From contig NZ_ATVI01000001.1 in assembly GCF_000420645.1 (NCBI RefSeq), forward strand, positions 1-64,000: DNA of 64,000 nt, in the 5' to 3' direction. Made by a program: the position numbers and the translations under genes. How positions within the stretch are numbered: the first letter of the stretch is position 1; each line of letters opens with the position of its first letter. The notes below the pieces were generated by a model. That model made no database searches, was not told where the DNA came from, and worked only from the letters and a program-made list of their open reading frames with translations. This document shows positions 54,470 to 63,768 of this stretch, one piece after another. Source of the DNA: Nevskia ramosa DSM 11499 (GTDB taxonomy: Bacteria; Pseudomonadota; Gammaproteobacteria; Nevskiales; Nevskiaceae).

Positions 54470-56179
54470 ATGAATCCTCCCCTCATCTGCCGGCTGGCGC
54501 TGGCGTTTGGCCTTGCCGCATCGCTTGGCAATGCCGCCTTTGCCGCGGATCCGATCGCCTCGGTGACCGGCGCCGGCCTGCCGCCGGAAGTCGCTGCGGC
54601 GGCTGCCGGCATAGATGCCGAACACATCAGGAGCCATGTCCGCTTCCTGTCCAGCGATCTGCTCGAAGGCCGCGGCACCGGCAGCCGTGGCGGCGATATC
54701 GCGGCCGAATACCTGGCCGCGCAGTTCGCGCTGGCCGGGCTCAAGCCGGCCGGCGACAACGGCAGCTATCTGCAGAAAGTGCGCTTCGCAGGCACCCAGA
54801 CGCTGACCACGACGACCATGTCCTTCGTGCCCAACGAGGGCGAAGCCCTGCCGCTGAAGCTGTTCGATGACTACGTGGTGGCCGACCAGAGCCTCGCCGA
54901 GTCGGCGATCGTCGATGCGCCGCTGGTGTTCGTCGGCTACGGAATCGAAGCACCCGAGTACCAGTGGGACGATTACCGCGGCGTGGACATGCGCGGCAAG
55001 GTGGCGCTGATCATCGTCAACGAGCCGCCGTCGACCGATCCGAAATTCTTCAAGGGCGATGCGCTGACCTATTACGGGCGCTGGACCTACAAGTTCGAGC
55101 AGGCCGCGCGCAAGGGCGCGGTGGGCGCGGTGCTCATCCACCGCGAGGATCTGGCCAGCTATCCCTGGTCGGTGGTGAAAAGCTCGTGGAGCAATGAATC
55201 GGTGGCGCTGGCCGATGATCAGCGGCCGAAGCTGAAGGCGGCGTCCTGGGTGCAGCTGGAAGTGGCGCGCCTGCTTCTGGCGCTGTCCGGGCGCGATCTC
55301 GACGCCGCGATCAAGGCCGCCGGTACGCGCGAGTTCCGGGCCTTCGATCTGCCGGTGAAGCTGAGAGCCACCATCGAAAGCCACGTGCGCCGCTTCGAAT
55401 CCTCGAACGTGGTGGCGATGCTGCCAGGGGCCGACAAGGCCGCACCGCGGCAGGCGGTGCTGTACAGCGCTCACTACGATCATCTGGGCGTTGCTCCCGA
55501 GATGGCCGGGCCGCCGGAGATGGATCGCATCTTCAATGGCGCGATCGACAACGCCACCGGCTGCGCGGTACTGCTCGAACTGGCGCGTGCCTATACGTCG
55601 GTGAAAGAGCCGCCGCCGCACTCGGTGATCTTCGCGGCGGTGACTGCCGAGGAGAAAGGCATGCTCGGCTCGAAGTATCTCGGCGAGCATCCGCCGCTTC
55701 CGGCGGGGCAGATCACACTGAATCTGAACTTCGACAGCTTCGCGCCGTTCGGCGTGCCGGAAAGCATCAAACTGCTCGGCGCCGATCGCCTGACTTTCTA
55801 TCCGTCCGTTGAAAAGATTGCCAAGGCCTTCAAATTCACCATCGAGGCCGATTCGCGGCCGCTGGCCGGCAGCTATTACCGCTCCGATCACTTCAGCATG
55901 GCCCGTGTCGGGGTGCCGGCGTTCTCGGTCAGTCTGGGTGACAAGTACGTTGGCCAGACCCGCGAATGGGCGCAGGAAAAAAGCCGCGAATACACCGCCA
56001 AGACCTACCACCAGCCCAGCGACGAATTCCGCGAAAACATGGATTTCTCATCGAGTGTCGAGATGGCCCGTTTCGGTCTCGCCCTGGGCTGGGAGGCACT
56101 GAGCCTGCCGAAATCGATCGCCTGGCTGCCCGGCGACGAATTCGAAGCCACCCGTCGAATGAGCGAGCGCAACCCTTGA
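54470..56179 (+). CDS. Secreted M28-family zinc aminopeptidase with PA domain
   Basis: 569 aa. Signal peptide to about residue 25 (SLGNAAFA). The M28 catalytic domain is interrupted by a PA domain (~130-270). Zinc-site residues: His/Asp in YSAHYDHLG, bridging Asp in GAIDNATG, catalytic Glu pair in TAEEKG, Asp in LNFDSF and the last His in RSDHFSMAR. It releases N-terminal amino acids or deacylates small peptides in the periplasm. The frame is open upstream of the ATG only as a shadow. FadE-like and glpD genes follow at 29 and 25 bp, so the three may share a transcript. Confidence 0.93.
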   Translation: MNPPLICRLALAFGLAASLGNAAFAADPIASVTGAGLPPEVAAAAAGIDAEHIRSHVRFLSSDLLEGRGTGSRGGDIAAEYLAAQFALAGLKPAGDNGSYLQKVRFAGTQTLTTTTMSFVPNEGEALPLKLFDDYVVADQSLAESAIVDAPLVFVGYGIEAPEYQWDDYRGVDMRGKVALIIVNEPPSTDPKFFKGDALTYYGRWTYKFEQAARKGAVGAVLIHREDLASYPWSVVKSSWSNESVALADDQRPKLKAASWVQLEVARLLLALSGRDLDAAIKAAGTREFRAFDLPVKLRATIESHVRRFESSNVVAMLPGADKAAPRQAVLYSAHYDHLGVAPEMAGPPEMDRIFNGAIDNATGCAVLLELARAYTSVKEPPPHSVIFAAVTAEEKGMLGSKYLGEHPPLPAGQITLNLNFDSFAPFGVPESIKLLGADRLTFYPSVEKIAKAFKFTIEADSRPLAGSYYRSDHFSMARVGVPAFSVSLGDKYVGQTREWAQEKSREYTAKTYHQPSDEFRENMDFSSSVEMARFGLALGWEALSLPKSIAWLPGDEFEATRRMSERNP

Positions 56180-56208
56180 TCATCACCTTGAGCCGGAGCG
56201 CCTGAGTC

Positions 56209-58488
56209 ATGGCCTACTGGCTGCTGTTTTTCCTGATTGCTTTCGTCGCTCTGGCCCACGCCCGGGCCGGCATCCGCACCACCAGCCTGGTGCTCGGCGC
56301 GGTGACCCTGTTCTACGGCGTGTTCGGCGAATCCTGGATCGCTTTCGCGCTGATGATGATCGCCGGCCTGCTGGTGTTCGGGCCGCTGAATCTGCCGGTG
56401 CTGCGCCAGGAATGGCTGTCGCGGCCACTGTTCACCGGCTTTCGGCGGGTGCTGTCGCGGCTCGATGAACGCCAGCTCGCGGCGCTGACCGGCAGCGGCA
56501 CCGGCTGGGAAGCCGAACTGTTCAACGGCCAGCCGGACTGGAGCCGTTTCCACGAAAGCTACAGCGCCCGTCTGACGCCGGACGAGCGCAGCCTGCTCGA
56601 CGGCCCGCTGGCCGAGTTCTGTAGCCGCTACGCACGCGATCCGGAAACGCCAGCGGCGCACGCCCGGCTGCGCGCCTACGGCCTGCACGGTCTGGCCGTC
56701 GACGGTCTGCACGGTGGGCGCGATCTGTCGGCGCTGGCGCAGTCGGCCGCGCTGATGCGGCTCAGCGCCAGCGCCGGCAGCGATCTGGCCCGCCGTATCG
56801 GAGCGCCTTCGCGGCTGGCCTGGATCGCCGCGCTGCAGCGCCATGGCACGCCGGCCCAGCAAAGCCGCTGGCTGCCGCAACTGGCCGCGGGTGCCAATTT
56901 GCAGACCATCGAATCCGGCATTGCCGGCGATGCCGTGATCGAAGCCGGCGACGAGGGTCCGGCACTGCTGCTGACGCTCGACATCAGCTTGACCGCCGAT
57001 GCGGAAATCGTTGGCTGCTGCGTCGATCTGCGCGATCCGGAAGCGCGGCTCGGGCCTGATGCTGCGACCGGGCCCACCTGGCTGCTGCTCGACGCAGCAC
57101 TGTTGCGTGACAAGCGTGGCCCGCTGCGTCTGCCACTGGAGGCGGTGATCGGCGATCGCGAGCACATCGGTGAAGCCGCCCGTCAGGGTGCGGAGAGCCG
57201 CGCCGTTGCCGATGCGATCGCACCGATCGCGATTCACGCCGGTTCGACCACCGCGCTGGCACTGGCGGCCGGCAGCCTGGCCAAGCTGCACGCGCCGTTC
57301 GGGCTGTCGCTCGGTGAACGCTCGCTGGCCGAGGAAGCGCTGGCCACCCTGGCGGCACGCGCCACGGCCGCGCAGGCGCTGGCAGCGCTGACCGCCCGCG
57401 CCGTCGATCTCGGCGAGAAGCCTTACGCCGCCGCCGCGTTCGCGCGCACCCTGGGCCTGGCACAGGCGCGCGAATGCACGGCGACGGCGCGCGATCTCGG
57501 CCTCGATCAGGGCCTGTCGGCAAGGCTGGTGACCGATCTCGACGAACCGCCGTCGGAAACCCTGGAGCCGGCGCTGGTCGCCCGCACCGACGTCTACAGT
57601 GCCTGCGTGCTGCGCAGTCATGGCGCCTTCATGCAGGCCCTGGCAGCCGCGCAGGACCCGAATCCCGCCACCGCGCTGACCCGTTTCGACGACGCCCTGT
57701 GGTCACACGTCGGCCATCTGTTCGGTACCGCCACGCAGGCGTTTGCGCTGGGCCTGACGGCGAGCAGCCCGCTGTTCGGCAGCAGCGCGCCGGAAACCCA
57801 GTACCTGCGCAAGATCAATCGCTACAGTGCCGCGCTCGCGTTCGCGGCCGATGTCAGCCTCAGCGTGATGGCCAGCGAACTCGGTTCGCGCAAGCCGTAT
57901 ACCGCGCTGCGCGCCGTCCGCGAAGCATCGCGGCGCAGCCTGACCACCTGGCTCGGCGATGCGCTGGCGCAGCTCTATCTGGCCAGCGCGGCCTTGCGCC
58001 AGTACGACGAAGGTGGCGCCCATCTCGACGAACGCGCGGTGCTGGAACTGATCTGCACCGATGCCTTCAGCGCCTGCGAAGAAGCGCTGGACCGCCTGAT
58101 CCGCCATCTGTCCTCACCGTTCCTGGCCTGGCTGACGCGGCGCATCGTGCTGCCGCTGGGTCCCAGCCGCAGGGCGCCGCGTGAAGCCACGCAGCGCAGC
58201 GTCGCCAACCAGTTGCAGAGCGACAGCCGGCTGCGCGAACGGCTAGGCGAGCGCGTCGGCCTGCCAGCTGATGCCAGCCCCTGGCCGCTGATCGATCAGG
58301 CCCTTGGCCTGATGCGTGCTGGCGAAGCCATCGAGGCGCGGGCGATCGCGGCGAAAATCACCCGCCTGTCGCGCCACGTGCCGACTCGGATCGATCAGAC
58401 CCGCGACAGCGGCGTGATCGACGAGGCCGAAGCCCAGGCGCTGCGCGACTGGCTGGCCGCGGTCACCCGAATCCAGAAACCTGATTGA
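56209..58488 (+). CDS. FadE-like acyl-CoA dehydrogenase homologue, probably non-catalytic
   Basis: 759 aa with the architecture of FadE/YafH (E. coli FadE 814 aa): two N-terminal membrane helices, the segment PVFxGFRxVL / LTxxEQxFLDGP-like (PLFTGFRRVLSRL, LTPDERSLLDGPL), an acyl-CoA dehydrogenase region and a C-terminal DUF1974 (LWSHVGHLFGTATQAFALGLT, LAQLYLASAALRQYDEGG). Against FadE recalled from memory, the FAD/substrate motif TSPEAGSDAG is gone (here ANLQTIESGIAGDAV), the FAD-binding GGKGIMLG is gone, and the middle is shortened and Ala/Leu-rich. The Glu of VEGANILTR may survive in LEPALVART. I read it as a divergent paralogue with lost or changed catalysis. Confidence 0.82.
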   Translation: MAYWLLFFLIAFVALAHARAGIRTTSLVLGAVTLFYGVFGESWIAFALMMIAGLLVFGPLNLPVLRQEWLSRPLFTGFRRVLSRLDERQLAALTGSGTGWEAELFNGQPDWSRFHESYSARLTPDERSLLDGPLAEFCSRYARDPETPAAHARLRAYGLHGLAVDGLHGGRDLSALAQSAALMRLSASAGSDLARRIGAPSRLAWIAALQRHGTPAQQSRWLPQLAAGANLQTIESGIAGDAVIEAGDEGPALLLTLDISLTADAEIVGCCVDLRDPEARLGPDAATGPTWLLLDAALLRDKRGPLRLPLEAVIGDREHIGEAARQGAESRAVADAIAPIAIHAGSTTALALAAGSLAKLHAPFGLSLGERSLAEEALATLAARATAAQALAALTARAVDLGEKPYAAAAFARTLGLAQARECTATARDLGLDQGLSARLVTDLDEPPSETLEPALVARTDVYSACVLRSHGAFMQALAAAQDPNPATALTRFDDALWSHVGHLFGTATQAFALGLTASSPLFGSSAPETQYLRKINRYSAALAFAADVSLSVMASELGSRKPYTALRAVREASRRSLTTWLGDALAQLYLASAALRQYDEGGAHLDERAVLELICTDAFSACEEALDRLIRHLSSPFLAWLTRRIVLPLGPSRRAPREATQRSVANQLQSDSRLRERLGERVGLPADASPWPLIDQALGLMRAGEAIEARAIAAKITRLSRHVPTRIDQTRDSGVIDEAEAQALRDWLAAVTRIQKPD

Positions 58489-58513
58489 AATCTTCCCGAA
58501 TTTCCCTCGCCCG

Positions 58514-60091
58514 ATGACCCCTGCCTTTCCGCTGATCCGACAAACCTCTGCACTTCGCGACGCCCATTACGACCTGCTGGTTATCGGCGGCGGCATCTAC
58601 GGCGCCTGGACCGCCTGCGACGCCGCGCAGCGCGGCCTGAAGGTGGCGATCGTCGAGCGCAACGACTGGGGTTCGGGTACTTCGCAGTCGTCCTCCAAGC
58701 TGATCCACGGCGGCCTGCGCTATCTGGAGCATTACGAATTCGCGCTGGTCCGCCACGCGCTGGCGGAACGCCGGGTGCTGTCGCGGCTGGCGCCGCATCT
58801 GGTACGGCCGCTGAACTTCGTGGTGCCGGTGTGGAAAGGCGCAAGAGTCGGCCGTCTGCAACTGCTCGCCGGCCTGACCTTGTACGACTTCCTGGCCACC
58901 GGCAAGCAGCCGGTGCCACGCTTCAAATCGTTCTCGCGCAGGAAGCTGCTGGCGGTGCATCCCTATCTCGACGAGGCCGGCCTCCGAGGCGGCCTGCGCT
59001 ATGGCGACTGCCAGGAAGACGATGCGCGCATGACCTTGTTCGTGATCGCCGCCGCCCAGGCCGCCGGCGCGGTCTGCGCCAATGCGGTGGCTGCCGACAG
59101 CCTGAGCTTCGACGGCGAGCGCTGCACCGGCGCGACCCTGCGCGACACCGAGACCGGTGAGGTCTACACGGTCAAGGCCGATTGCGTGGTCAACGCAGCC
59201 GGACCCTGGGCGCATCGCCTGCCGGGCATGGGCAGCAGCGATGGCAAGCAGGCGGCCCAGCAAGCGGTGAAGCTGGTCAAGGGCGTGCACTTGGTGATGC
59301 CGGCGATTCCCGAACTGGAAGATGCCTTCCTGCTCACCGCACCCTCGGATGGCCGCGTGTTCTTCGTCATTCCGTGGAACGGCCGGACCCTGGTCGGCAC
59401 CACTGAATCCTCGGTCGACGATGCCACCGGCGTCAGCGTCACCGAGGCCGAGGCGCAATACCTGATCGAGGCCGTCAACGCGCTGATGCCGGGTCTGGGC
59501 TGGACCGTGGAGCAGATCATCGGCCGCTTCGCCGGTGTGCGCAGTCTGCAGGCCGAAGACGCCGAAAGCCTGGCTGCGGTGAGCCGCGAATTCACCGTGC
59601 TGGAGCCGCGCCCGGGGCTGGTCTGGCCACTGGGTGGCAAGTACACGACGGCGCGCTGCGATGCGGTGGAGATCGTCGATCGCGTGCTGGAAAGCCTCGG
59701 CCGCGAGCCGATCGAATCGCATAGCGATCGCGATGCCCTGCCCGGCGCGCCGCATGAGATTCGTGAGCTGGGCGACTTCAGCGGCTGGCAGGCGGAAGCC
59801 GTTGCCGGCCTGGCGCGGCGCGGGCTGGCTGCCGACGTTGCGCGCTCCCTGAGTCTGCGTCACGGCACCGGCATCGGCCGGGTGGAAGCGCTGCTCGACG
59901 AGAATCACGCCTGGGCCGAACGCATCCATCCGGACGCGCCGTATCTGGCGGCGGAAGTGGTGCTCGCGGTGCGCGATGAAATGGCACGAACGGTTGATGA
60001 CGTGGTCCGCCGGCGCATGCCGCTGTCTCTGGTCGTTGATGACCAACCGGAGTGGCGCGCGCGCGTGGCGGCGCTGATGGCCGAAGCCTGA
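58514..60091 (+). CDS. glpD: Aerobic glycerol-3-phosphate dehydrogenase
   Basis: 525 aa FAD enzyme oxidising glycerol 3-phosphate to dihydroxyacetone phosphate, feeding electrons to ubiquinone at the inner membrane. FAD motif VIGGGIYGAW (~23-32), family blocks SSKLIHGGLRYLE, NAAGPWAHRLPG, PWNGRTLVGTTE and FAGVRSL, then a helical C-terminal domain. No glpF, glpK or glpR is adjacent. It follows the FadE-like gene by 25 bp. The product of lipid breakdown (glycerol) makes the pairing plausible. The ribosome binding site is weak. Confidence 0.95.
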   Translation: MTPAFPLIRQTSALRDAHYDLLVIGGGIYGAWTACDAAQRGLKVAIVERNDWGSGTSQSSSKLIHGGLRYLEHYEFALVRHALAERRVLSRLAPHLVRPLNFVVPVWKGARVGRLQLLAGLTLYDFLATGKQPVPRFKSFSRRKLLAVHPYLDEAGLRGGLRYGDCQEDDARMTLFVIAAAQAAGAVCANAVAADSLSFDGERCTGATLRDTETGEVYTVKADCVVNAAGPWAHRLPGMGSSDGKQAAQQAVKLVKGVHLVMPAIPELEDAFLLTAPSDGRVFFVIPWNGRTLVGTTESSVDDATGVSVTEAEAQYLIEAVNALMPGLGWTVEQIIGRFAGVRSLQAEDAESLAAVSREFTVLEPRPGLVWPLGGKYTTARCDAVEIVDRVLESLGREPIESHSDRDALPGAPHEIRELGDFSGWQAEAVAGLARRGLAADVARSLSLRHGTGIGRVEALLDENHAWAERIHPDAPYLAAEVVLAVRDEMARTVDDVVRRRMPLSLVVDDQPEWRARVAALMAEA

Positions 60092-60097
60092 AGCCGG

Positions 60098-60823
60098 TCA
60101 GCGGTAGTCGAACTCGAATGCTTCCGGCCGTGATGGCCGGCTGCCGGTACGCACCCAGGACGCACGCTGCGCATCGGCACTCAGGAACCAGGTTTGCCGC
60201 GTGGTGATGCCGCGTCCGTCGCTGAAGGCGCGGCAATCGAGCACCGCCGCGCAGGCCGCGTGGTCGGGATCGCGCACCGATACGTAGCGGATCAACTGCA
60301 CACCGGCTTCGCGGGCATTGCGCGCCAGACTGCGGCAGGCGCTGTAATCGTCCGGATGCATCCACTTCGCGGCGTCAGCCGCAAACGGGGGAATCCCGAG
60401 ATCGATGGTCAAGCCACCGGCCTGGGCGCGGAATAGCGTGTGGGCAACCGCATCGAGTGAGTGCAGGCCCTCGCTTGCGGCGACGAAGCGGCAGCGCCAG
60501 TAGCCCACTTCCGCACAGGCGGTCTGCACGGTTTCGGCGCCGTACCAGACGCCTTGATCAATCACCTCGCGAAACCGCGAGCCGCCCCGGGCCGAGGGAT
60601 AGCGGAACGGCGTGAACAGCAGGTAGTCGAGCGTGCGGCACTCGGCCGGCACGGCCGGCTTGTTCGCTTCGAGGATGTCTTCGAGCAGTTCCTGCTCGGT
60701 CTGACTGTCGACCAGCACCCGCGTGGCCACCGTGTGCTGAGCCTCGACGGCCCGCCACAGCAGCACTTCGAGGCTGACCGCCTCAGATGCGAGAGCGGGA
60801 GGCGTCCAGGTACTGGAGGACAT
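60098..60823 (-). CDS. RES-domain toxin (NAD+-phosphorylase/hydrolase type)
   Basis: 241 aa. RES family features: LLWRAVEAQH near the N-terminus (Arg), LLFTPFRYP with GGSRFR (R, E and S of the family name are around residues 75-105), and GVWYGAETVQTACAEVGYWR. Known RES toxins (MbcT, ParT, Res) degrade NAD+ or ADP-ribosylate Prs. The gene overlaps the Xre-type antitoxin upstream by 41 bp, which is usual. AAGG precedes the ATG. It is longer than MbcT because of the N-terminal region. Confidence 0.9.
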   Translation of the reverse strand: MSSSTWTPPALASEAVSLEVLLWRAVEAQHTVATRVLVDSQTEQELLEDILEANKPAVPAECRTLDYLLFTPFRYPSARGGSRFREVIDQGVWYGAETVQTACAEVGYWRCRFVAASEGLHSLDAVAHTLFRAQAGGLTIDLGIPPFAADAAKWMHPDDYSACRSLARNAREAGVQLIRYVSVRDPDHAACAAVLDCRAFSDGRGITTRQTWFLSADAQRASWVRTGSRPSRPEAFEFDYR

Positions 60824-61214
60824 GGATCAGGCCTTCGCAACTGCCGAGCAGCTTCGCCGGTTCGCCGCCAAGCGCGCTGTTGCCGGAATGCAGCCACGCT
60901 TGCATCGCTTCGACCTTGCCGCCGGTGATCGCATCGAGCGAGCGGTAGACACGCACCAGCAACGTCGCCAGTTCCCAGGGTTTGGAATCTGGCGCCAGAG
61001 TCCAGGTGCCAGCGTTGAGCCGCGACGCGGTAGCCGGGCTCAGACCCAGCGCTTTTGCCAGTTGTACCTGCGATAGCGCAAGCCGCCCGGCGGCCCGAAC
61101 CACGGCTTTTGACAGCACCGGAGCGGCCTCACTTGCGGCAGCAGGCTGCGCGCCTCGGCGCTTGCCGCCGCTTGCGACCGAGTAACTCGTCGAACTGGAG
61201 TTTCGAATTTCCAT
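60783..61214 (-). CDS. Xre/MbcA/ParS-family antitoxin
   Basis: 143 aa. An Xre-like helix-turn-helix (~50-80; ALSQVQLAKALGLSPATASRLNAG) precedes the C-terminal MbcA/ParS toxin-binding domain (~90-143; ATLLVRVYRSLDAITGGKVEAMQAWLHSGNSALGGEPAKLL). It neutralises the RES toxin and probably represses its own promoter. Start ATG at 61214; a GTG at 61262 is in frame but would add a non-conserved stretch. The antitoxin gene is first, overlapping the toxin gene. Confidence 0.9.
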   Translation of the reverse strand: MEIRNSSSTSYSVASGGKRRGAQPAAASEAAPVLSKAVVRAAGRLALSQVQLAKALGLSPATASRLNAGTWTLAPDSKPWELATLLVRVYRSLDAITGGKVEAMQAWLHSGNSALGGEPAKLLGSCEGLIHVLQYLDASRSRI

Positions 61215-61292
61215 GGAAAGAATCGTGATCCGATCTTTCTGATTTTGCAAGCCACTCGCCACCGGATGGCGAGCCGGACAAGAACGATCCGC

Positions 61293-61985
61293 TCAAGGCG
61301 GCGGCGGCAGCATCTCGATTTCAGGTGCTGCGTTGATCGCTTCCCGGCCGCCAAGGAACTTCGGCTCCGTCGACAGCACGTAGAGATCGAGCACCGCTTT
61401 GACGCGAGCGAACACTTCGCGGATATAGGTGCGGCTGAACACGCCGATGTTGTCGCTGGTCGCGGCATAGCCGGCAACGCGGATGTTCAGCTTCTTGGCG
61501 ATGAACACCGCGCGGTAGGCGTGGTACTCCTGCGTGATCACCGTCATCTGTTCGAGATTGAACACCGCCTTGGCGCGGCTGATCGAATCGAAGGTGCGCA
61601 CACCGGCGAAATCCATGGTGATCGCCTGCGACGGAATGCCGGCCTTGGTCAGCTCGCGCCACATCTGGCGCGGCTCGTTGTAGGTGGAATCCGGATTGGC
61701 GCCGCTGACGATGATCTTCTTGATCTTGCCTAGCTGATACAGCTGCACGGCCGCTTCGATGCGGCCGTAGAACTGCGGATTGGGCTTGCCGCTGCGGGTG
61801 AACGGGCTGGTGCCGAGCACGAGACCCACCTCGTTGTCCGGCAGCAGCGACCAATTCGAATAGACGTAGGCTTCCGAATTGTTGACCACCCAGTTGTTGA
61901 TCAGCGCGACCAGCACCAGCGCCAACGCCGCGACCCAGATCAGGCCACGGCGCAGGCGACGACGAAAGGCGCGCGTCAATTTCAA
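61293..61985 (-). CDS. SanA/YdcF-family (DUF218) membrane protein
   Basis: 230 aa with one N-terminal membrane helix (LIWVAALALVLVALINNWVV) and a periplasmic DUF218 domain (LVLGTSPFTRSGKPNPQFYGRIEAAVQLYQ, IIVSGANPDSTYNEPRQMWREL, ITQEYHAYRAVFIAKKL). SanA is linked to vancomycin exclusion and envelope permeability at high temperature. Start is TTG at 61985, overlapping the stop of the upstream MAPEG gene (TTGA), with GGGGA upstream. Confidence 0.9.
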   Translation of the reverse strand: MKLTRAFRRRLRRGLIWVAALALVLVALINNWVVNNSEAYVYSNWSLLPDNEVGLVLGTSPFTRSGKPNPQFYGRIEAAVQLYQLGKIKKIIVSGANPDSTYNEPRQMWRELTKAGIPSQAITMDFAGVRTFDSISRAKAVFNLEQMTVITQEYHAYRAVFIAKKLNIRVAGYAATSDNIGVFSRTYIREVFARVKAVLDLYVLSTEPKFLGGREAINAAPEIEMLPPPP

Positions 61986-62389
61986 CGCAGCAATCCCCAG
62001 AACATCAGGCCGAAGCAGACCAGCTGGATAGCCCAGAACGTCGCACGCGCCAGCACCAGCGGCGTGTTGACGCCGAGGATGTGCACGCCGCTCTGGGCGA
62101 GACGGGCGTAGACGACATACATCGCCAGCGGCGCTGTGACTTCAGGCTTGCCAATTGCCTGCGCGGCCAGCACCAGCACGGCGAAGATCGGCAGATTCTC
62201 GAGGCTGTTGGCATGGGCATCGGCGATACGCTGGATGAAGCCAGGATCATTCGCGTTCTTCGAGCCGCGCGGCCACGAGGTGATCGAGGTGCCGGTCAGC
62301 AACGCAACGCCGCGATAGGCGAACACCACGACCACCAGCAGAAAGGTCCAGGCGGTGAACAGCAGCAAGGCTTGAATGGAAATGGTCAT
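61982..62389 (-). CDS. MAPEG family membrane protein
   Basis: 135 aa, four helices. Core pattern RIADAHANSLENLPIFAVLVLAAQ (RxxxAHxNxxENxP) is the classical bacterial MAPEG signature, clearer than in the MAPEG gene at 36332. The function may be glutathione-dependent detoxification. It is translationally coupled to the SanA-like gene. Confidence 0.9.
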   Translation of the reverse strand: MTISIQALLLFTAWTFLLVVVVFAYRGVALLTGTSITSWPRGSKNANDPGFIQRIADAHANSLENLPIFAVLVLAAQAIGKPEVTAPLAMYVVYARLAQSGVHILGVNTPLVLARATFWAIQLVCFGLMFWGLLR

Positions 62390-62509
62390 CTGAAATAGTT
62401 CTCCCCGTTTTTTGCGCTGCAGATCGACAGCGTCGCCGACTATAGACGGCCGCTATGGCTGGCAGGAACTGTTGAATTTCTCGGCCGATCTTTCAGTCCG
62501 CGGATTGCG

Positions 62510-63688
62510 TCAATGGCTGAGTCGCTTGATCGCCTTGTCGAGGCCCGCAAGGGTCAGCGAAAACATTCTGTCTTCGCCGATCAGCTCGCGCGCCGCGGTG
62601 ATCGAGGGCGTGTATTCCCAGCGCTCCTCGTGCTCCGGATTCAGCCAGACCGCGCGCGGGAAAGCCTCCGTCAGGCGCTTGAACCAGACCGCGCCAGCTT
62701 CCTCGTTCCAGTGCTCGACACTGCCGCCCGGATAGAGGATTTCGTAGGGGCTCATGGTCGCATCGCCAACAAAGATCAGCTTGTAGTCCGCCGTGTACTT
62801 GCGCAGCACCTCGAACAGCGGAATGCGCTCGGCTTGCCGACGGCGGTTGTCCTTCCACACGCTTTCGTACAGGAAGTTGTGGAAGTAGTAGTACTCGAGG
62901 TGCTTGAACTCGGTCTTGCAGGCCGAGAACAACTCTTCGCAGACCTTCACATGCGGATCCATCGAGCCACCGACATCGAGGAACAGCAGCACCTTCACCG
63001 CGTTGTGGCGCTCCGGCACCATCTTGATGTCGAGCCAGCCGGCGTTGCGCGCGGTCGATTCAATGGTGCCGTCGAGATCGAATACGTCCGGCGCACCCTG
63101 GCGCGCGAACTTGCGCAGCTTCCGGAGTGCCACCTTGATGTTGCGGGTGCCGAGTTCGATCGAATCGTCGAGGTTCTTGAACTCGCGCTTCTCCCAGACC
63201 TTCGCCGCGCGCTTGTTGCCACCTTCACCGCCGATGCGTACGCCTTCCGGGTTGTAGCCGGAATTGCCGAATGGGGAGGTACCCCCGGTACCGATCCACT
63301 TGTTGCCGCCCTGATGACGCTCTTTCTGCTCTTCAAGACGCTTCTTCAAGGTTTCCATCAGCTCCTCGAAGCCGCCGAGCGAGGCGATCTTGGCTTTCTC
63401 CTCGTCGGTCAGCAGCTTTTCCATCTCGCGGCGCAGCCAGTCATCCGGGATCTGGCCAGCGAACAGGTCAAACACCGCTTCCACGCCCTTGAAATAGGCG
63501 GCGAAGGCGCGGTCGTAGCGGTCGTAATGGCTTTCGTCCTTGACCAGCGTCATCCGCGCCAGCAGGTAGAAATCGTCGATCGAATAGATGACGACCTTCT
63601 GCTTCAGCGCTTCGAGCAGGGTCAGGAATTCGCCAAGCCCGGGCTTCAGGCCGGCAGCGCGCAAGGTCAGGAAAAATCCGAAAAGCAT
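62510..63688 (-). CDS. CoxE-like VWA-domain protein
   Basis: 392 aa. The N-terminal helical half (~1-120) is typical of CoxE/YehP-like proteins that partner MoxR-type AAA+ ATPases. A glycine-rich middle (IGTGGTSPFGNSGYNPEGVRIGGEGG) leads to a C-terminal von Willebrand A domain with MIDAS DVGGSMDPH (~245) and a later Asp in FVGDATM. Such pairs act as chaperones in enzyme metallation or stress. No moxR is visible next to it in the window, but in relatives it is usually adjacent. Divergent from the AlkA-type gene. Confidence 0.88.
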   Translation of the reverse strand: MLFGFFLTLRAAGLKPGLGEFLTLLEALKQKVVIYSIDDFYLLARMTLVKDESHYDRYDRAFAAYFKGVEAVFDLFAGQIPDDWLRREMEKLLTDEEKAKIASLGGFEELMETLKKRLEEQKERHQGGNKWIGTGGTSPFGNSGYNPEGVRIGGEGGNKRAAKVWEKREFKNLDDSIELGTRNIKVALRKLRKFARQGAPDVFDLDGTIESTARNAGWLDIKMVPERHNAVKVLLFLDVGGSMDPHVKVCEELFSACKTEFKHLEYYYFHNFLYESVWKDNRRRQAERIPLFEVLRKYTADYKLIFVGDATMSPYEILYPGGSVEHWNEEAGAVWFKRLTEAFPRAVWLNPEHEERWEYTPSITAARELIGEDRMFSLTLAGLDKAIKRLSH

Positions 63689-63768
63689 GGCGAACGAAAC
63701 GCTGGAAGGTTTCCGGCATTCTAGCGCGGCGATCGTCGCAGTCCGCCTTCCTCACTCACCCAGCGCCC

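Noticed and set aside
53675-56011. 778-codon minus-strand ORF fusing Coq7 to an upstream protein
   Set aside because: The upstream part is antisense to the M28 peptidase gene; Coq7 starts at 54370 with a good ribosome binding site.
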